Shown here in pieces: positions 18,053-27,960 of a stretch of 64,000 bases of DNA. The notes under the pieces were generated by a model that had not been told where the DNA came from, ran no database searches, and worked only from the letters and a program-made list of their open reading frames with translations. This DNA comes from Bartonella melophagi K-2C. Its GTDB lineage: Bacteria; Pseudomonadota; Alphaproteobacteria; Rhizobiales; Rhizobiaceae. The translations under genes were made by a program, and so were the position numbers. Location: contig NZ_JH725083.1 of NCBI RefSeq assembly GCF_000278255.1, positions 1 through 64,000 on the forward strand, given 5' to 3'. How positions within the stretch are numbered: position 1 is the first letter of the stretch; each line of letters begins with the position of its first letter.

Positions 18053-19558
18053 ATGGTTAAACCAATCTTCCGTATGATATCACCGGCAATAGGTCTTTCT
18101 ACGGTTTTAGCAAGTACAATGTTTTTGAGTGGATCAAGCTTTTGGATGGCAGCAGCTCATGCAGATCCTGTGTTTGTTCCGTCAGTGCAGCAACAGGGGT
18201 TTGCAAATGTCGTGTCTCAAGTAAAACCTGCTGTTGTTTCAGTGCAGGTGAAGAGCAATGCAAAAAAAGAAGAGTGGTTCTTTGATGGTTTTTTTAGCGC
18301 TCCAGGTATTGATCAATTACCAGATCAACACCCTTTTAAAAGATTTTTTAAAGACTTTTATGATCGTGGTTGGCCTAATAATAAACCTTCCCATCGTTCT
18401 CAAAAACCCCGTCCTATAGCTTTTGGATCTGGTTTTTTTATTTCATCTGATGGTTATATTGTAACCAATGATCATGTAATTTCTGATGGAACGAGCTATT
18501 CTGTTGTTCTTGATGATGGTACAGAACTTAATGCTAAACTTATTGGCACAGATTCTCGAACTGATTTGGCAGTGTTAAAAGTAGATGACAAACGAACATT
18601 CCCATATGTTGATTTTGCTGATGATTCAAAGCTTTATGTTGGTGATTGGGTTGTTGCTGTTGGTAATCCATTTGGTCTTGGTGGAACTGTAACAGCAGGG
18701 ATTGTTTCAGCACGTGGACGTGATATCGGTGCTGGTATTTATGATGATTTTATTCAGATTGATGCTGCTGTTAATAGGGGGAATTCTGGTGGGCCAACTT
18801 TTAATCTTAATGGGCAAGTTGTTGGGATTAATACAGCAATTTTTTCTCCCTCTGGAGGAAATGTTGGAATTGCATTTGCTATTCCTGCGACAACAGCAAA
18901 ACAGGTTGTAAAGCAGCTTATTGAAAAAGGTTCAGTTCAACGTGGTTGGCTTGGTGTTCAGATTCAGCCAGTGACCAAGGAAATTTCTGATTCAGTAGGT
19001 TTAAAAGAAACCAAAGGTGCTTTAGTTACTGATCCACTTAAAGGGCCTGCAGAAAAAGCTGGTATTAAAACAGGTGATGTAATTATTGCAGTAAATGGTG
19101 AAAAGGTTACTGATGCGCGTGATCTAGCAAAGCGTATTGCACATATTAGACCTGGAGAAACAGCAGTCTTGAATGTTTGGAGATCTGGTAAAGAAGAAAA
19201 GATTAAAGTTAAACTTGATGCGATGCCAGAAAGTGAAAATAAGAAAGAGACTTCAAGATCTTCAAGTAAGCAACAAAGTTCCAATGAAACACTAGAAGAT
19301 TACGGTTTGACTGTAGCTCCTTCTGATGATGGTTTAGGAATGGTTGTAACTGATGTGGATTCGGATTCAGAAGCAGCAGAAAAGGGAATTCGCCCTGGTG
19401 ATGTGATTGTAACAGTTAATAATAAGCCGATTAAAAAGGTGTCTGATATTACTGATGCAATTAAAAATGCACAAAAGCTAGGACGAAATGCAATATTATT
19501 GCAAGTGCGCACAAATGATCAAAATCGTTTTGTTGCTCTTCAAATTATTAAAAAATAA
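18053..19558 (+). CDS. degP: Periplasmic serine protease DegP/HtrA (Do family)
   Basis: This 501-residue protein is a periplasmic protease and chaperone for misfolded envelope proteins. A signal peptide is cleaved near AHA|DPV (residue 37). The protease domain carries H141 (TNDHVIS), D171 (RTDLAVLKV) and S245 (GNSGGPTF). Two PDZ domains follow (about 297-390 and 415-498), separated by a polar Ser/Lys/Gln-rich linker. The ribosome site is AGGAGC. Next to it is a two-component pair on the same strand, which fits a cell-envelope stress unit seen in Rhizobiales. In Bartonella, HtrA is a known antigen. Confidence 0.95.
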   Translation: MVKPIFRMISPAIGLSTVLASTMFLSGSSFWMAAAHADPVFVPSVQQQGFANVVSQVKPAVVSVQVKSNAKKEEWFFDGFFSAPGIDQLPDQHPFKRFFKDFYDRGWPNNKPSHRSQKPRPIAFGSGFFISSDGYIVTNDHVISDGTSYSVVLDDGTELNAKLIGTDSRTDLAVLKVDDKRTFPYVDFADDSKLYVGDWVVAVGNPFGLGGTVTAGIVSARGRDIGAGIYDDFIQIDAAVNRGNSGGPTFNLNGQVVGINTAIFSPSGGNVGIAFAIPATTAKQVVKQLIEKGSVQRGWLGVQIQPVTKEISDSVGLKETKGALVTDPLKGPAEKAGIKTGDVIIAVNGEKVTDARDLAKRIAHIRPGETAVLNVWRSGKEEKIKVKLDAMPESENKKETSRSSSKQQSSNETLEDYGLTVAPSDDGLGMVVTDVDSDSEAAEKGIRPGDVIVTVNNKPIKKVSDITDAIKNAQKLGRNAILLQVRTNDQNRFVALQIIKK

Positions 19559-19636
19559 TCTCTATTAACAATGGGGCAGAATTTTTATGAACCACTGTCC
19601 TATAATTGTTTAATACAATAATTGGAGAAGCGTTTT

Positions 19637-20323
19637 ATGAAGATACTTGTCATTGAAGATGATCGTGAGACAGGACGTTATCTTGAAAAAGCGTTTTTGG
19701 AAGCAGGATATACGGCTGATATTGCTTGTGATGGGGATACTGGTTATTCTTTAGCTGAAACAGGAAATTATGATGTTATGGTTGTTGACCGGATGCTCCC
19801 ATATCGTGATGGTCTGTCCATTGTTTCTGAATTACGTGCCAAAGGCAATGAAACGCCAGTTCTTATTCTTTCTGCTTTAGGGCAAGTTGATGACCGTGTG
19901 ATGGGTTTACGTGCAGGGGGTGATGACTATCTGACAAAACCTTATGCATTTTCAGAGCTTCTTGCACGTGTTGAAGTATTGCAACGACGGAAAAGTCCTA
20001 AAGAGGCAGAAACTGTTTATTGCGTAGGCAATCTTGAGCTTGATCGGTTAGCGCATACAGTAAAACGTGGTGGAATAAATATCATATTACAACCGCGCGA
20101 ATTTCGTTTGCTTGAATATTTAATGCGGTATGCTGGCCAGGTTGTTACACGCACTATGCTTTTGGAAAATGTTTGGGATTATCATTTTGATCCGCAAACG
20201 AATGTAATTGATGTTCATATATCTCGCTTGAGGGCAAAAATTGAAAAAGACTTTGATATTCCACTTTTACATACGGTACGTGGAGCTGGATATATGCTAA
20301 AGGTTCCAGACAAAAAAATATGA
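19637..20323 (+). CDS. OmpR-family response regulator
   Basis: This 228-residue regulator has a receiver domain with D8/D9, phospho-acceptor D51 (VVDRMLPYRDG) and a KPYAFSE switch Lys, followed by a winged-helix DNA-binding domain (LQPREFRLLEYLMRYAG, then NVIDVHISRLRAKI). I chose ATG 19637 (GGAG at 19624-19627) over an upstream TTG at 19622. It overlaps the kinase gene by four bases. It lies just after degP, so degP is a plausible target. No operator sequence could be defined. Confidence 0.9.
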   Translation: MKILVIEDDRETGRYLEKAFLEAGYTADIACDGDTGYSLAETGNYDVMVVDRMLPYRDGLSIVSELRAKGNETPVLILSALGQVDDRVMGLRAGGDDYLTKPYAFSELLARVEVLQRRKSPKEAETVYCVGNLELDRLAHTVKRGGINIILQPREFRLLEYLMRYAGQVVTRTMLLENVWDYHFDPQTNVIDVHISRLRAKIEKDFDIPLLHTVRGAGYMLKVPDKKI

Positions 20324-21702
20324 ACCGTTTAATCAATATAATGCGCACAACTGCTCTAAGGCTTTCTGCACTTTATATTTTATTGTTTAGTTTGGTTGCA
20401 GCTGGTCTTTCTATTTATATGACAGCATTTGCTGTCTCATTGTTAACAGATCAAACTGAACAAGCTTTACGTGAAGAATTAAGGAACATTGAAAGCGCTT
20501 ATAATTATGGTGGGTTGTCTTTATTAATGCGTACTATTGATTATCGTTCGCGACAACCTGGGGCTTTTCTTTATCTTGTCACTGATCCTATGGGGCGTAT
20601 TTTAACAGGAAATGTTGCACGTATTGAACCTGGTTTGCTTAAATATAATGGCTTTCTTTCAGATTCTTTTTTATATTCACGTTTTGGAGAACATGGCAAA
20701 ACAAGTGAGCATCGTGCTTTAGCGGTTGTTGTTGATTTGCCAAATGCTATGAAGCTTCTTGTTGGACGAGATTTAGATGAACCAGAGCGTTTTGCAAAGG
20801 TTATTCGTAAAGCTGTGATAATTGCTCTTATAGCTATGGTTGGAGGGGCTTTACTAATATGGTTTTTTGTTGGTAGACGAGCGTTGCAGAGGATTGATCG
20901 TGTCACAGCTGCATCGCAACATTTAATGGATGGTAATTTTAGTGAGCGCTTACCTGTTTCTGAGGCAGGTGATGAGTTTGATCGACTATCAGCTAATCTT
21001 AATGTTATGTTAGATCGTATTGAAGAATTAAATATTGGTTTACGTCAGGTATCAGATAATATTGCTCATGATCTTAAGACGCCGCTAACACATCTTAGAA
21101 ATCGCGCTGAAGAAGCACTGTCAGGACAAAAGACAGAGCTTGAATATCGACAAGCGCTAGATGATGTTATTGCTGAATCAGATCAACTTATTCGTACTTT
21201 TAATGCCATTTTGATGATTTCACGCATTGAAGCAAGCAGTTCTATTGCGCATCTTGAACCCATGAATGTGAAGTTAATTCTTGAAGATGCGGTTGAACTT
21301 TATGAACCTTTTGCTGAAGAAGCAGGTATTTTGCTTCGATTAGGGCATGTATTTGATAAAGAGCTTAGGCTCAATCGTGAGCTTATAGCACAATCGATTT
21401 TTAATCTCATTGATAATGCAATCAAATATGCACCTAGTGGCGAAAAAAATACAGAAATTTCTTTGTCAATGGAATACCGTGGCGAATGTTTGCTAGTTGT
21501 GGTTAGTGATAATGGTCCGGGAATTGCAGAAGATAAGCGTGAAAAAGTAACAGAGCGGTTTGTTCGTCTTGAGAAAAGCCGCACACAGCCTGGCTGTGGT
21601 ATTGGTTTAAGTATAGCAAAAGCTGTTATGAAATTTCATGGGGGAGAGCTGTTACTTGAAGATGCAAATCCAGGGCTTAGAGCTGTTTTGATGTTTCCTT
21701 AA
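20320..21702 (+). CDS. Sensor histidine kinase, partner of the preceding regulator
   Basis: This 460-residue kinase has membrane helices at about 15-40 and 164-185, a small periplasmic domain between them, and HAMP (about 186-238). The dimerisation box DNIAHDLKTPLTHLRNRAEEAL gives H250. The catalytic domain has NLIDNAIKYAP, DNGPGIAE and GCGIGLSIAKA, where the G2 box reads GCGIGL rather than GTGLGL. It starts at the ATGA overlap with the regulator gene. The signal it senses is unknown; its place after degP suggests envelope stress. Confidence 0.9.
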   Translation: MNRLINIMRTTALRLSALYILLFSLVAAGLSIYMTAFAVSLLTDQTEQALREELRNIESAYNYGGLSLLMRTIDYRSRQPGAFLYLVTDPMGRILTGNVARIEPGLLKYNGFLSDSFLYSRFGEHGKTSEHRALAVVVDLPNAMKLLVGRDLDEPERFAKVIRKAVIIALIAMVGGALLIWFFVGRRALQRIDRVTAASQHLMDGNFSERLPVSEAGDEFDRLSANLNVMLDRIEELNIGLRQVSDNIAHDLKTPLTHLRNRAEEALSGQKTELEYRQALDDVIAESDQLIRTFNAILMISRIEASSSIAHLEPMNVKLILEDAVELYEPFAEEAGILLRLGHVFDKELRLNRELIAQSIFNLIDNAIKYAPSGEKNTEISLSMEYRGECLLVVVSDNGPGIAEDKREKVTERFVRLEKSRTQPGCGIGLSIAKAVMKFHGGELLLEDANPGLRAVLMFP

Positions 21703-21810
21703 TATTTGTTTACTTCATCACATTATTTGATGTGTGTAAGACTGTTTTTCTCAGTCTATAATGTAAATACAATAAAACGAAACTTAAAATGCTTTTTCAA
21801 GGAAATGTAG

Positions 21811-24735
21811 ATGAAAAAAGCTTTTTTAAAAACACAGCTTCTCTCTTTACGTCCACTTGATGAAAGTGGTTCTCAATGGTTGAAGGATATTACAGAACAA
21901 GCAAGAAAAGAAAATTTAGAATCATTGATTTCCTATATTACAGTTGAGGGGGAGCAGGTTGACTTCATTAGTGCAGTTATGACTTTATCTCCTTTTTTGC
22001 GTGGAGTTTTGATTGCCAATCCATCTTATCTTAACTCCTTATTGGACGTTGATATAGAAACAAGGCTTAGCAAAATTATAGAAGATATTGCAGCTATCGA
22101 TAGAATTGAAGGTATTCATGAAGCTTCATTAATGGTTGCTTTAAGACGCAAGAAAAAAGAAGCACATGTTCTTATCGCTTTAGCTGATTTGAGTGGCATT
22201 TTTACTTGCGCAGTATCATGTGCATGGTTAACTCGCTTGGGTGAAGCGGCTTTGGGTGCAGCTTTACGTTTTCTTTTGAGGGAAGCACATGATCATGGAA
22301 AGATTAGTTTGTTTAATCGTGATAATCCAGAACAAAATTGTGGCTTGATTATTTTAGGTATGGGAAAGTTTGGTGCAGGAGAGCTTAATTATTCTTCTGA
22401 TATAGATCTTATTATTTTTATTGATGACACATTGCCTCATATTGGTAATTTTTATGAAAGTGTCGATGTATTCTCTAAAATAATACGTCGATTGATCCAT
22501 GTCATTCAAACGCGCACTGCTGATGGATATGTTTTTCGGCTTGATTTGCGGCTTCGCCCTGATCCAGGTTCAACGCCTTTAGCATTACCAATAAGTGCAG
22601 CTTTACGTTATTATGAAGGGCGTGGTCAAAATTGGGAACGTGCAGCTATGATTAAAGCACGTCCGGTGGCAGGTGATATTATTGCAGGTTTTAATGTACT
22701 TAAAGATCTTTCACCTTATGTATGGCGAAAATATTTAGACTATGCTGCTATTGCTGATATTCATTCTATTAAACGTCAAATCCATGCGTATAAAAATTAT
22801 GGTCAAATTGCTGCTTTTGGCCATAATATAAAATTGGGAAGAGGTGGTATTCGTGAGATTGAATTTTTTGTTCAAACGCAACAGTTAATTGCAGGTGGGC
22901 GCTTTCCTCAATTGCGTGGACGTGAGACAGTTGCAATGTTGAAAGAACTTTATAATCTTGGTTGGATTGGTAAGAAAACTAGAGATAGCCTTATAAAAAG
23001 TTATGCTTTTTTACGTAATGTTGAGCACCGTATTCAAATGCTTGCAGATGAGCAAACGCATATTTTACCAGAGGATGTTTCTCAATTCACTAGTGTTGCA
23101 TATTTGATGGGGTATAAAAAGAAAAGATTTTTTATTAGCGACTTATTAGAAACACTTAAAGTTGTTGAAAAACATTATGCAGCGCTATTTGAGCATGAAC
23201 AAGAACTTGGCCTGGAAATTGGCAATTTAGTTTTTACAGGTGAGGAAGATGATCCCGAAACACTTATCACATTAAGCCGTTTAGGTTTCGAAAGGGCTAG
23301 TGATATTTGTCGTATTATGCGCACGCTGCATTGTGGGCGTTATAAAGCCACTCAATCTGCTGAAGCACGTGAAAGATTAACAGAACTTACACCAGCGCTT
23401 TTGAAAGCTTTCGGTGCTACTAAAAGGGCAGATCAAGCAATGTTGCGTTTTGATAGTTTTTTGCAAGGTTTGCCTTCAGGGATTCAACTGTTTAGTTTAT
23501 TGCAGTCTAATCCATCTCTTTTAAATATGTTAGTACGTATTATGGGAGCAGCTCCACGCCTTGCGGAAATTATTACACGTAAACCGCATGTTTTTGATGG
23601 AATGCTGGATCCAACAATTTTTTCAGAATTGCCAACAAAAGCTTATCTAGAAAATCGAATTAATTATTTCCTTGAAGGTGTAACTGCTTATGAAGATATT
23701 CTGGATCGTTTAAGAATTTTTGCAGATGAGCAACGTTTTCTGATTGGTATCCGACTTTTGAACGGTACAATTACAGGAGATAAGGCAGGTTTTGCTTTTA
23801 CTGCACTTGCAGATCTTATGATTGAGAAAACAATTGCTGTTGTTCAAGAAGAATTTTCTCGTTGCCATGGTCATGTTAAAGGAGGACGTATTGGCATATT
23901 AGGTATGGGTAAGCTTGGAAGCTGTGAATTAACTGCGGGCTCAGATGTTGATCTTATTGTACTTTATGATCATGACGAGGATGCAGAGATATCTGATGGG
24001 GAAAAGCCTCTTTATGTTTCTCAATATTATACGCGTCTAACACAACGTTTTGTTTCCGCTTTATCTTCTTCTACAAGTCAAGGTGTTCTTTATGCGGTTG
24101 ATCTACGATTGCGACCATTGGGCAATAAGGGGCCGGTTGCTGTTTTTTTTGAAGTTTTTGCAAAATATCAGCGTAAAGAAGCGTGGATATGGGAACATCT
24201 TGCTTTAACACGAGCGCGGGGTATAGCTGGAGATGCTGATTTTTTGCAAAAGTTAGAAAATGAGGTTCGTGCCATTATTGCATTTCCTCGCGAAAGGAAA
24301 ATGATCGCAAAAGAAATACGTGAAATGCGTGTCTTAATTGAGCAAAAAAAAACACCGAAAAATCGATGGGATTTAAAAACTATACCTGGGGGAATTATGG
24401 ATCTTGAATTTATTGCTCAATTTGCTGTTATAACTCATATGATTGAATTCCAGATTGGAACGACGACTGCTGATATTCTTTCTCATTTACCAAAAAGTTT
24501 TCTTGATCAATCATTTATTTCTGAATTACATTATGCTTATTGTCTTTATACAAATTTAAGTCAAATTATACGCCTTTGCTTAAATGATTATCTTAATCCT
24601 GATGATATGCCGCCTGGATTAGGTGATCTCTTGTTACATAGCGTCGGTGAACCTGATTTGCTACGTGTCGAGAAACTGATTGAAGAAACAGGGCAGTCAG
24701 TACGTTCAATTTTTACACAAGTGTTAAAAGATTGA
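21811..24735 (+). CDS. glnE: Bifunctional glutamine-synthetase adenylyltransferase/deadenylase
   Basis: This 974-residue enzyme adds AMP to glutamine synthetase when nitrogen is rich and removes it when nitrogen is poor. It has the two nucleotidyltransferase domains expected: one with GKFGAGELNYSSDIDLIIF (about 187-205; deadenylation) and one with GMGKLGSCELTAGSDVDLIVL (about 700-720; adenylylation), each with its G-x-D-x-D metal pair, and each followed by a helical domain. Length is normal for the family. The gene stands 108 bases after the kinase gene; glnB/glnA are not in the window. Confidence 0.95.
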   Translation: MKKAFLKTQLLSLRPLDESGSQWLKDITEQARKENLESLISYITVEGEQVDFISAVMTLSPFLRGVLIANPSYLNSLLDVDIETRLSKIIEDIAAIDRIEGIHEASLMVALRRKKKEAHVLIALADLSGIFTCAVSCAWLTRLGEAALGAALRFLLREAHDHGKISLFNRDNPEQNCGLIILGMGKFGAGELNYSSDIDLIIFIDDTLPHIGNFYESVDVFSKIIRRLIHVIQTRTADGYVFRLDLRLRPDPGSTPLALPISAALRYYEGRGQNWERAAMIKARPVAGDIIAGFNVLKDLSPYVWRKYLDYAAIADIHSIKRQIHAYKNYGQIAAFGHNIKLGRGGIREIEFFVQTQQLIAGGRFPQLRGRETVAMLKELYNLGWIGKKTRDSLIKSYAFLRNVEHRIQMLADEQTHILPEDVSQFTSVAYLMGYKKKRFFISDLLETLKVVEKHYAALFEHEQELGLEIGNLVFTGEEDDPETLITLSRLGFERASDICRIMRTLHCGRYKATQSAEARERLTELTPALLKAFGATKRADQAMLRFDSFLQGLPSGIQLFSLLQSNPSLLNMLVRIMGAAPRLAEIITRKPHVFDGMLDPTIFSELPTKAYLENRINYFLEGVTAYEDILDRLRIFADEQRFLIGIRLLNGTITGDKAGFAFTALADLMIEKTIAVVQEEFSRCHGHVKGGRIGILGMGKLGSCELTAGSDVDLIVLYDHDEDAEISDGEKPLYVSQYYTRLTQRFVSALSSSTSQGVLYAVDLRLRPLGNKGPVAVFFEVFAKYQRKEAWIWEHLALTRARGIAGDADFLQKLENEVRAIIAFPRERKMIAKEIREMRVLIEQKKTPKNRWDLKTIPGGIMDLEFIAQFAVITHMIEFQIGTTTADILSHLPKSFLDQSFISELHYAYCLYTNLSQIIRLCLNDYLNPDDMPPGLGDLLLHSVGEPDLLRVEKLIEETGQSVRSIFTQVLKD

Positions 24736-24814
24736 ATACACTTTATCATAAAATTTCCATTTTATCAGGAAAATAAATTATACAAAATATCAGCTAAGTT
24801 CTCAAAAGATATTT

Positions 24815-25357
24815 ATGATAGAGTTTAAAAACAAGAATTCACAGGATGCGATTGTTGTTATCTTGAAAGAGACATCAATAGGGATTCTCTTAATTGCAAA
24901 ATCTCGTAAAGGTATTTGTAATATAGCTTTAGGCGATACTGCCAGACAGTTATTACAGGAATTGAAAATAGGCTTTACCAATGCGCAATACAATATTGAT
25001 GACAATGTATTAAATAGAGAAGTTGCGCATATTGTAGCAATGGTGGAAACTCCTAGATTGGTAGAACATCATGATTTACAATTAGATATTAAAGGCACAG
25101 CTTTTCAGCAAAAAGTATGGGGTGCATTGTATGAAGTGCAATGCGGGGAAACAATTTCTTATAAAGAGTTAGCGCAACATATCGGTATGCCAAAGGCTGT
25201 TCGTGCGGTTGCGAATGCATGTGCACATAATAAACTAGCATTAGCCATTCCTTGCCATCGTGTGATATATAAAAATGGTGCTATTGCAGGTTATCGTTGG
25301 GGTATTCAACGAAAAGAAATTTTGCTCCGTCGAGAACAACAAGAATATTTTATTTAA
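24815..25357 (+). CDS. ogt: O6-alkylguanine-DNA alkyltransferase (Ogt/Ada C-terminal type)
   Basis: This 180-residue repair protein removes alkyl groups from O6 of guanine onto its own Cys, a suicide reaction. The active motif AIPCHRVI gives C147. The DNA-binding helix carries the Arg finger in MPKAVRAVANACAHN, and GAIAGYRWGIQRKEILLRRE closes the domain. It has no N-terminal Ada methyl-phosphotriester domain; the first 85 residues form the small ribonuclease-like domain. It converges with the pleC-like gene with only five bases between the stops. Confidence 0.92.
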   Translation: MIEFKNKNSQDAIVVILKETSIGILLIAKSRKGICNIALGDTARQLLQELKIGFTNAQYNIDDNVLNREVAHIVAMVETPRLVEHHDLQLDIKGTAFQQKVWGALYEVQCGETISYKELAQHIGMPKAVRAVANACAHNKLALAIPCHRVIYKNGAIAGYRWGIQRKEILLRREQQEYFI

Positions 25358-25362
25358 AAATT

Positions 25363-27681
25363 TTAATTTTGTTGGATTGGCATTGTAATAGTTACAATTG
25401 TACCTTTTTCTTCCTCAGAAGTAATTTCAAGCTTTCCTTTGTGCAGTTTGATGAGAGAACGGGAAATAGCTAACCCAAGGCCTGACCCGGTATGAGTTTT
25501 AGTAAATTGATTTTCAACTTGCTCAAAGGGTTGCCCAAGTTTTTTAATTGCTTCTTGGGGAATACCAACTCCTGTATCTTTTATTTTAAAGATAAGGTCA
25601 TTTTCTTTCTGGAAGGCACAAACATCAATATTACCACCAGAAGGTGTAAACTTAACAGCATTGGAAATGAGATTAAGGAAAATCTGCCTTATGGCACGGC
25701 AATCAACTTCAGCATGAAGTTTTGGTGCAATATTCGTTGTAACGGAAACCTTTTTTTCTTGTGCTTGTGGGGTAAGTGTTCGTACTGCTTCACTGATAAT
25801 TGGCTCAAGATCGATATTTTTACAATCAAGAGTAAATCTTCCAGCTTCGATTTTTGACATATCAAGGATATCATTGATGAGAGTTAGAAGATGGGTTCCT
25901 GAATTATGAATATCACGCATATATTCTTTATAGCGTTGTGAACCAAGAGGACCAAAGGTGGATTGCAACATGATATCTGAAAAACCAAGAATAGCGTTAA
26001 GAGGGGTACGTAATTCATGGGATATATTGGCTAAAAATTCTGATTTAGCTTTATTAGCACTTTCAGCTCGCTCTTTTTCTGCTTGCAGACTTTTGTTCAA
26101 TTTTTCAACCTCTGTTGCACGTTGCTGAGCATTTCCTCGTGCACGTTTGAGTTCTTGAATAAAAGAAAAAAGGCTTTTTTCGCTGTTTTTAAATTTTTCT
26201 TGCTGTTGTTTAAGTTCGGAAATGTCAGTACCAGTGCAAACAAGCCCTCCGTCTTGTGTACGTCGTTCATTAATTTTGAGCCAGCATCCATCTGCAGTTT
26301 GGCGAATACTGGTTAGGTTACCAGTTCCATCTTCTTTGAGGAGATATTCACTAATAGCAGGACGAGCCATAGCTTCAACAGTCGCACGTTGAATGCCTGA
26401 TTGCAGCATTTGTTTGGGGATAGCTGCATATTCGCAAAATTTGCTATTGGACATAACTAAACGCCCTTCAGAATCCCACAATACAAAAGATTCTGAAATA
26501 TTTTCAATAGCATCGCGAATACGAAGATCAGCTTGTGCTGTTTGTTCGGCAAGTTGACGTTGTTCGCTAATATCGAAAGAAATACCAACTAAATGAGGCT
26601 CTTCTCCTTCAGTAACTTCGGCACGAAAACGCATCCATATATAATGACCATCAGCATGACGCATGGGAATATTAATATCAATGTGTTTTTTTTCACCGCT
26701 CATTAATTCCTGAGCGAGATCAAAGAAATTAGTATCAGTTGGGTTGATGATGCTAGTAATTTGAGAAATTGACAGCAATGCATCTTGAGGCACATAACCA
26801 AGCATTTCATACATGGCTCGTGACCAATATACTCGACCGCTTGCCATATTCCAATCCCACAATCCACAACGTCCACGCATCATTGCCATATCAATACGGT
26901 TTTGATTTTTTTCTGAAACCAGATCCATATTATGTGCGCGTGAAACTTGGTTATAATATGCATAAAGAAGAGCCAGTATAATACCGGTGGTTCCTATGAA
27001 TAAGGTCATATTTAATGAGAAGATTTTACGCCATTCCATATAGATGTCATGTGTTTTCTCACTCATAAATACACTATATTGATTATTTTTTGTTTGGCTG
27101 AGTAAAGCTAAAGCAGGTTCTGTTCTTATTTTGATTTGTGTAGCGCCAGTGTGCTGTCTGAGAGACTCTAAAGCGGTATTTTCAGAAATGAAATTTTTTA
27201 AAGGTTTTCCTAAGATTACCTCTGAACTAGACGAAGCTAAAACATTTTCATTTTGATCGACTATAGCGATTATAATATTAGTATTGACAAGGTTTTGGTT
27301 ACGCAGATCAACAAGGATATCTTCTAAATGACTATGAGAAAGACCTGTAGCTTTTCCTTGCTTGGTAACGGTAGATAAGTCACGATCAATCGTATTTATG
27401 ATATGAGCAGCTAATAAATTCATTGTAGAGCGCGTATCTTTATCAATCGTATGGCGTAAATCATAAATTGACACAAAGCGGACAGCTGCTAACACAATGA
27501 GAAAAAGAATGATGATAAATGGAATAGACCGACGTAGCCAAGGTTCAATCGATAAAAGTTTTTTGTGAATTGAACCAGAAAGTAAATCAATATACGCTTC
27601 CTGTGCCTTGCGATTTTGAACGCTCGGTTTTGAATCGGAATATATTCCTGTGGGCGCATTATATACGTCCAATTTCTCCAT
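25363..27681 (-). CDS. pleC: PleC-type PAS sensor histidine kinase
   Basis: This 772-residue membrane kinase has helices at about 52-70 and 221-242 with a periplasmic domain between, then two PAS domains (about 268-375 and 390-490), a coiled coil (about 495-545), the dimerisation domain with H555 in FLANISHELRTPLNAILGFSDIM, and an ATPase domain (NLISNAVKF, DTGVGIP, GSGLGLAIS). This domain order and the HisKA box match the PleC/DivJ/PdhS group that sets DivK phosphorylation and cell-cycle asymmetry in alphaproteobacteria. Its place beside degP-two component-glnE is that of pleC in S. meliloti, as I recall it. Another member of the group is the main alternative. Confidence 0.72.
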   Translation of the reverse strand: MEKLDVYNAPTGIYSDSKPSVQNRKAQEAYIDLLSGSIHKKLLSIEPWLRRSIPFIIILFLIVLAAVRFVSIYDLRHTIDKDTRSTMNLLAAHIINTIDRDLSTVTKQGKATGLSHSHLEDILVDLRNQNLVNTNIIIAIVDQNENVLASSSSEVILGKPLKNFISENTALESLRQHTGATQIKIRTEPALALLSQTKNNQYSVFMSEKTHDIYMEWRKIFSLNMTLFIGTTGIILALLYAYYNQVSRAHNMDLVSEKNQNRIDMAMMRGRCGLWDWNMASGRVYWSRAMYEMLGYVPQDALLSISQITSIINPTDTNFFDLAQELMSGEKKHIDINIPMRHADGHYIWMRFRAEVTEGEEPHLVGISFDISEQRQLAEQTAQADLRIRDAIENISESFVLWDSEGRLVMSNSKFCEYAAIPKQMLQSGIQRATVEAMARPAISEYLLKEDGTGNLTSIRQTADGCWLKINERRTQDGGLVCTGTDISELKQQQEKFKNSEKSLFSFIQELKRARGNAQQRATEVEKLNKSLQAEKERAESANKAKSEFLANISHELRTPLNAILGFSDIMLQSTFGPLGSQRYKEYMRDIHNSGTHLLTLINDILDMSKIEAGRFTLDCKNIDLEPIISEAVRTLTPQAQEKKVSVTTNIAPKLHAEVDCRAIRQIFLNLISNAVKFTPSGGNIDVCAFQKENDLIFKIKDTGVGIPQEAIKKLGQPFEQVENQFTKTHTGSGLGLAISRSLIKLHKGKLEITSEEEKGTIVTITMPIQQN

Positions 27682-27960
27682 TTCTGGTTCCTCTAATCAT
27701 GAATAATATGACTGGAAAACTATTTCTGTACTCATAACAAACCAGTAGGTACAGTGAATCAAAACAGGAGTCTTCTGTCTAGTCTTTTTTTTAGGAGAAA
27801 GTAATTTTACTGCTATGAACGTAAATTATTGAATATTGAAAACGCTTTAATATTGCTCATAAACAAGCTTGTACAACTTGTTTATGAGCTTACCGTTATT
27901 GAATAGATATTTCTAATTTATCTTCAAAATATCTTATAATATATTGATTATAAATATATT

